DNA of 64,000 nt from Peromyscus leucopus (lineage: Eukaryota > Chordata > Mammalia > Rodentia > Cricetidae), in the NCBI RefSeq assembly GCF_004664715.2, contig NC_051074.1, forward strand, positions 16,841,678 through 16,905,677. Direction: 5' to 3'. The notes under the pieces were generated by a model. That model was given only the letters and a program-made list of their open reading frames with translations. It searched no databases and was not told the origin of the DNA. Of the stretch, positions 59,219 to 64,000 are shown in pieces. The stretch's first letter is position 1, and each line of letters starts with the position of its first letter. The position numbers were made by a program, and so were the translations under genes.

Positions 59219-60249
59219 CCAAAGGAAAAAAAAAAACTGACCCTTGTATACTTGACACTGAAGCCTATCACTTGTAAGCCACAAACTTCCACATCTTTCT
59301 TTGAGGTCATGGTCATTTCACAATAAAAATTATATATACATTTTACACAACTTAAAATGTCCCTATTGTCTTTAAAATTTCCAACGCTTTGAAAGTCTAC
59401 ATTCCAAGTCTTGTGTGATACTGATTGCAATCTCTTACTGATTAGCTCCAATAAGATCAAAATCAAGCTACCTTCTTCCTGTAAACAATGATAGAATAAA
59501 ATTCCCATTCCACCTGGGAAGAATGGGAACATAGAAAGGAATAATGATACCGCAGGAAGACCGAAGCCCACAGGAAATATTCTGAAGCTTCATGTCTAGC
59601 ATTTTGGTCTCATGATGGAATCGTTTGAGTTCCAAGAGGCTTAAGAGGCCTTGCCCTCCATATCTGCCACATGAAACAAAATCTCTCTCTGTCATGCCTG
59701 TTCAACTCTGTATGCTCTTTTCCTTGTTGGATGTCTGGTGGATCTAGAAATTTCAAAATCCTAATGTCTGCAGTGATAATTGGGCAATATCTTCACAGCT
59801 TCCCACAGTGCCCCTCAGGGCCTGCTTGCAAGGACCTACCACATAATTGCCTGAACTCAGCAGTTCTCTGGAACCAAAACACAATACTCCATGATTCCTT
59901 TAATCTTACATTCTTTATCCCTGCAAAACATGAACTGTGTAGTTGATACCACCAAGTTCTGCTACAAACTTGGGATGGAGCCTGACTACCCTGGACCACA
60001 GCTGCATCAACATCTGTGTGCTGACCCTGAGAAAACACCTTCTTCTACAGCTATTTGGGAGAAGAATGGGTTCCCTTCAATGCCATACTCAGTACAGGCT
60101 CTTTTCAGATGAGTTATAATTTTCATTATTTGTTGCCTTTTGTTTGTAGAGTCTTGCTTTCAGAGCAGAGTTCTCACTGTCCCACTGAAAGAAAGTTTCT
60201 CTATAAAGAAAAGTCACCTCTTTCTCAAAATTTATTTTTGTATTCAAAA

Positions 60250-60252
<3 letters not shown>
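59219..60252. other. Unassigned DNA
   Basis: The part 59570-60110 is less AT-rich and might be an old LTR, but I cannot place it. Overlapping frames on both strands are unsupported. Confidence 0.35.

Positions 60253-60302
<50 letters not shown>
60253..60302 (+). repeat. (GT)25 microsatellite
   Basis: Pure GT tract; frames through it on both strands are artefacts. Confidence 0.95.
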
Positions 60303-60306
<4 letters not shown>

Positions 60307-60726
60307 GATCCCTCATGAGTGAGTACAAGGAAGGTGAGCCTATTGGACAATTTTCTCATACCGATATGACTACACATGCCTCTAGTATCTAGAGTACTAG
60401 AGTATAACACCCTTTAACCTTGACCAATTGTTCCTGCATTTTTGTTCATTACCCACCATTCAAAAAAAATCTGCAACACAATTTGCACCTCACATGTCAA
60501 AGTAGTCAGCCAATTGCTAAAGATATATATGTCATGAGTGTCTCAGCTCCTTATAGGTTGATCACTAAGGGAAATCATTGAAATGGGAGATCCAGAAAGA
60601 TCCTAACATGTAGTAGTTAGGCTATTAGTAGTAGCTCTATTGCTACTGATTAAGATCTATGCTTTTCCTTTATTAGCATAAAAAGTTAATACCAGACTTC
60701 CTGGTAGGTTGTCTGGACTGGTTTTT

Positions 60727-60768
60727 CTCTTCCTTCCTTCCTTCCTTCCTTCCTTCCTTCCTTCCTTC

Positions 60769-60803
<35 letters not shown>

Positions 60804-60965
60804 TCCTTTTCTTCCTTTTTTTTTTTGAGAGAGGATTTATCTGTGTAGTTTTAGTGCCTGTCCTGGACCTCACTCTGTAGACCAGGCTGGCCTCTAATTC
60901 ACAGAGATTCGCCTGTCTCTGCCTCCTGAGTGCTAGGATTAAAGGCATGTGCCACCACCACCTGG
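60727..60965 (-). repeat. B1 SINE with tail expanded to (CCTT)n(CTTT)n
   Basis: The B1 body on the minus strand (about 60825-60965) shows 'tgagagaggatttatctgtgtagttttagtgcctgtcctgg' to 'gtgctaggattaaaggcatgtgccaccaccacctgg'. Its tail complement has become a CCTT/CTTT tract of about 95 bp (60731-60826). 'tgtctgga' at 60710-60717 and 60966-60973 may be part of a TSD, but it is not flush on the left. Confidence 0.85.
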
Positions 60966-60973
60966 TGTCTGGA

Positions 60974-61848
60974 AGCTTTTACATGATCTATTTTCTGGAA
61001 TTTAGGGAAGACTTAGGGTCTTAGAAGACTCTGATGCTGGGTAGATACCATGAAGAACTGACACTCTAAGGTGTCTATACCTGGAAAGCACATGCCAATT
61101 TGCATCTACTCAGGGACTACTTTTAGTAAAGCAGTGATCCTACCCAGGACCCAAAGGACAGTCTATCAGATGTTGTACAATTTGCTACCAGTGGGGAATT
61201 GCTATCATATTGGAGAGATCAGCCTGCTTGGGTGGATAGACAGAAGATGAAGGCTCTGCAGGATCTTTCACACCTGCTTTTGCTGTCAGTGTCTTCAGGC
61301 CTGGTTTCAGCTATCCAACAGAGAATAAATCCCCCCACACCAGGAGGACTCCCTTGCTCCACACTTGCCTGTTTTATTTCTGCCCAATTGTATTTTGGGC
61401 TGCCCACAGAAGAAAGCTCTACCAAAAAAGTAAATACTATACATTTTTAGTCATGCAAGTATGGTAGCCATCCACAAGGTGAACATGCTTTTGGGAAAAA
61501 TCAAGGCACCTGAAGCATCAGGACAATAATAGGCTCTAATCTGCATAAGGAAGAGAAGAAGAGAAAGTTATACTTCTCTGAGTAGGACTCAAAGGCATAT
61601 AGACCTCATAGAACCTCATAATCGTTTATATGAATGGCAATAGAGTGCAGACATTCTGGGAAGAAAAACTCCATTTCCTCCTTAAATGACTAGTTATTCC
61701 TCCTACTTCTTTAGCATGTCATAAGGCAAGTTCACCTTCCTAGAACTGGTCCCACCTACCTGAGGGAAGAACTCACAGCTCAACTAGATTGTTATATCTC
61801 CATACAGGCCAGAGATTTTATTCTCTCTAGAAGGAAATAATTTCCCTT
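60974..61848. other. Unassigned DNA
   Basis: No named repeat or gene; frames at 61199-61450 on both strands overlap and are unsupported. Confidence 0.4.
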
Positions 61849-61857
61849 GGATGGAGC

Positions 61858-62205
61858 TGTATGTGGAGTTTTCCTGTTCCAGCCATGGGCTCCACAATAA
61901 ACACAAAGAAGCTTAATATTAATTATGAATTTTCAGCTGATAGCTCAGGCATATTACTATCTCTTACAACTTGACCCATTTCTATTAATCTATATGGTTC
62001 CCTGAGGCTTGTGGATTTTACCTCTATCCCATTTTGTGTGTCCAACTCATTCTGCATTTAGCTGGCAACTCCTCTGAGTCTGCCCTTCATTTCTCTCTGT
62101 GTCAGGCTACTTTGTCTAATCTCTTCCTGCCCTGCTATTGGCCAATCAGCTCTTTATTAACAATGAGAGCAATGCATATTTACAGTATACAAAGATTGTT
62201 CCACA
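61858..62205. mobile_element. LTR-like element (348 bp) with flanking direct repeat
   Basis: It starts 'tgtatgtggagttttcctg' and ends 'aaagattgttccaca', with TG...CA ends. The nine bases on each side are 'ggatggagc' (61849-61857) and 'gaatggagc' (62206-62214). Inside are 'cacaataaacacaaagaagcttaatattaatta', 'cccatttctattaatctatatgg' and 'cctgctattggccaatcagctctttattaac', a series I associate with an abundant muroid LTR. Direction is not settled; the CCAAT region fits the minus strand. The 101-codon frame at 62034-62339 is incidental. Confidence 0.55.
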
Positions 62206-62412
62206 GAATGGAGCTTTACTGGTATTGTGATAACAGGGATAATCAAGTCCATTTTCTTTCTCCAAATGATGTCACGATGATCTTACCCTATCTAGGTGCT
62301 GGATATGCAGTCTTAGGATTGGGGTTTACATTGATGTGATTCAATATTAACTTCTTCTTTGGATAATGATTTAATTTTTGCTTGCATGCCCCTGCATATT
62401 TGTAGTACATAA

Positions 62413-62429
62413 CTTATTATTATTATTAT

Positions 62430-62464
<35 letters not shown>

Positions 62465-62465
62465 G
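62413..62465 (+). repeat. (TTA)n microsatellite
   Basis: About 17 ATT/TTA triplets with one 'c' interruption, followed by 'gctgttgctgttgtt'. Confidence 0.95.
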
Positions 62466-63186
62466 CTGTTGCTGTTGTTACCACTTGTACTTTGCAGGAG
62501 CCCACAGTTGAAGAGATTTCCTTGATTCTCAGAACAAAATTTGAAGTTTTCAACAGAGTTGAAACTGTTAAAGACCTTGGAGACAAAGTTGAACTGCACA
62601 TGTTTTGCACTGTGAGCTAGTTATGAGCCCGTGGGTAACAGGGGAGGAATGTTATGTTTTAATACACTAAATTATGTGGGGACTAAATTGGCATGGGGTT
62701 CATGTTGATAATCTTCATTGCCAAAAAGGTTGGATTAAAAAATCTTAGATGATTATTGAAGAATATCTTTAGGTGTGCTTGAGAAGGTATTTCCAAAGAC
62801 ACTTAATAGAAGGAAATAGGTATAGCATGAATGGTTAACAAATACTAAAATTTGGGGAGACTGTAAAGACTTTAAAGTTTGGCTAGATAACATTCTTGGT
62901 TAAAATGAGGACAGGAGGCCATGTTGCTTCGCTATGGACCCTGTGAAGTCATGCTCTTTCTTTTAGAGCAAAGGTTGGCTTTTTTTTTTCTGATTTTGTT
63001 ACTAATAACCCATGTATTGTGGCATTACATATCTTGTGAATACATTTATTTTTCTCCTATGTATTATGAGATAACATTTGGGAACAGAAAAACTAATTAA
63101 ATTTTGTGGTTTTGATATATGTCCTGGGCTATGACGCTTGTTTAGTAAATCTTTGAATATTTAAAAAAAATGAGGACAGAATTTTT
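62466..63186. other. Unassigned DNA
   Basis: No named repeat or gene between the TTA tract and the Ppid pseudogene tail. Confidence 0.4.
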
Positions 63187-64000
63187 TAATGGGATTCACT
63201 TTATTCAATAACACTTTATTAAGAAGGAACATATGCTAGTACTGCTACATAAATAATGATGACAAAGTATTGAGAGAAACACATCAGACATCATATGTAG
63301 ACAGGAACTTACACTATCCTTTATATAATCAATCTGTAACACTTATACAAAGTTTAATCTTTAATAAGCAATCATTTTTGCATACATTGCCTTTGTTTTT
63401 ACCTTTCTATGCCTTTATTATTTATTTGACTTTAAACAATTCTGCTTGGAAATCTTTATCTCCCAGGCTTATCTCCTGTGCTGTCTTAAGATCTGGCAAT
63501 GCTTGATCATATTCTTTTAAATCTTGCATTCCTTGCACTTTGCAGTGCAGTGCTTTGGTGTTTGATGGGTCCATGTCAAGAGCCTCCAAAGAAATACCAA
63601 TTGCTCCTTGCCAATTTGACATCTTCAATTTACAAGCAACAATACTCAGTAAACAGCTTAAGGATATGGGTTGCAGTCTGGATGTATCAGCTGTCTCAAC
63701 AAAAGCCATTGAATTATCTGCATACCTTAAATCCTTTGCATGCCTTTAGTAGCTATCTTCCAGTTCTGAGATTTTTTTTAAAAGAAAGTATTTAAAATAA
63801 TTTTTAAGTCTTGTTTTTTGAGATAGGGTTTCCCTGTGTAGTTTTGGTGTCTGTCTTGGTTCTCACCCTGTAGGCTAGGCTAGCCTGGAACTCACAGAGA
63901 TGTACCTGGCTCTGCATCCCAAGTGCTGGGATTAAAGGCATGCACCACCACTGCCGGACAAGTCTTCAGTTTTTAACAAAATCGTGTCTACATCTTTTAA
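63187..64000 (-). pseudogene. Ppid: Ppid (cyclophilin-40) processed pseudogene, partial, split by B1
   Basis: On the minus strand the TPR-containing C-terminal part of peptidyl-prolyl isomerase D is readable without introns. 64000-63967 gives LKDVDTILLKTED. After the B1 come NTFF and SQNWKIAT (about 63800-63750), a frameshift, then a continuous stretch 63757-63424 with ACKLKMSNWQGAI, LDMDPSNTKAL and LKEYDQALPDLKTAQEI. The native C-terminus follows but is broken: two glutamine codons have become TAA (63419-63421) and TAG. A 3'UTR ends with AATAAA near 63205-63213 and a short A run at about 63181-63187. Absence of introns, the 3' tail, stops and a frameshift mark a dead retrocopy of this Hsp90 co-chaperone. 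It continues past the right edge. Confidence 0.9.
63813..63959 (-). repeat. B1 SINE inside the Ppid pseudogene
   Basis: 'ttttttgagatagggtttccctgtgtagttttggtgtctgtc' to 'gtgctgggattaaaggcatgcaccaccactgccgg' is a complete antisense B1. 'aagtctt' flanks it on both sides (63806-63812 and 63960-63966), a short TSD, and Ppid coding sequence resumes on the far side. Confidence 0.92.

Overview
The window is 64 kb of AT-rich mammalian DNA from a muroid rodent. Rodent-specific SINEs (B1, B2/B3, B4/ID composites), rodent LINE-1 3' ends and MaLR-type LTRs are scattered throughout. The B1 copies carry the 'tagttttggtgcctgtcctgga' and 'tagctttgcgcctttcctgg' variants, which I associate with cricetids (deer mouse, hamster, vole) rather than Mus; that placement comes from memory of consensus sequences. 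I found no intact host protein-coding gene and no CRISPR, operon or bacterial feature. Nearly all open reading frames are chance frames or frames inside repeats. The window reads as intergenic or deep intronic DNA built by layered retrotransposition.

Layout. From 1 to 7.9 kb there is mostly unassigned AT-rich DNA with a MaLR-type LTR (1.34-1.68 kb), a probable MaLR internal piece, ID/B4/B3 SINE remnants and an old L1 3' end. From 8.2 to 13 kb lie old L1 fragments in both orientations, interrupted by two MaLR-type LTRs and by a 501-bp solo LTR with a 5-bp target-site duplication (TSD; 11354-11854). At 14.7-15.05 kb there is a 5'-truncated L1 3' end. From about 15.2 to 21.5 kb lies a near full-length L1 on the minus strand, with 3'UTR, ORF2, ORF1 and 5' region. 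It is dead: both ORFs are frameshifted and the reverse transcriptase FADD box reads FAGD. A 37-bp tandem repeat lies upstream of ORF1 and a 21-bp repeat encodes coiled-coil heptads inside ORF1. From 22.5 to 23.6 kb is an old L1 RT fragment.

From 23.6 to 36 kb the DNA is comparatively repeat-poor, apart from microsatellites and two old SINEs. At 36.04-36.41 kb is a 365-bp solo LTR with a perfect 6-bp TSD, followed by a chimeric L1/B1 block (36.64-37.51 kb). From 38.5 to 55.4 kb come further L1 3' ends, including one with the twin-priming structure (47.82-48.49 kb), a B2-like SINE with TSD, a B3, two copies of a medium-reiterated family and a full B1 with TSD. From 56 to 64 kb come an LTR-like element (61.86-62.21 kb), B1s and, at the right edge, a Ppid (cyclophilin-40) processed pseudogene split by a B1 and running off the window.

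No genes work together here. The biology is retrotransposon turnover, microsatellite growth from poly(A) tails and one retrocopied host mRNA. I did not find a convincing undescribed biological system. The items most worth checking are the L1 tandem repeats, the twin-primed and chimeric L1s, the TSD-flanked LTRs and the nested Ppid pseudogene. Repeat family names were assigned by eye, without database comparison.
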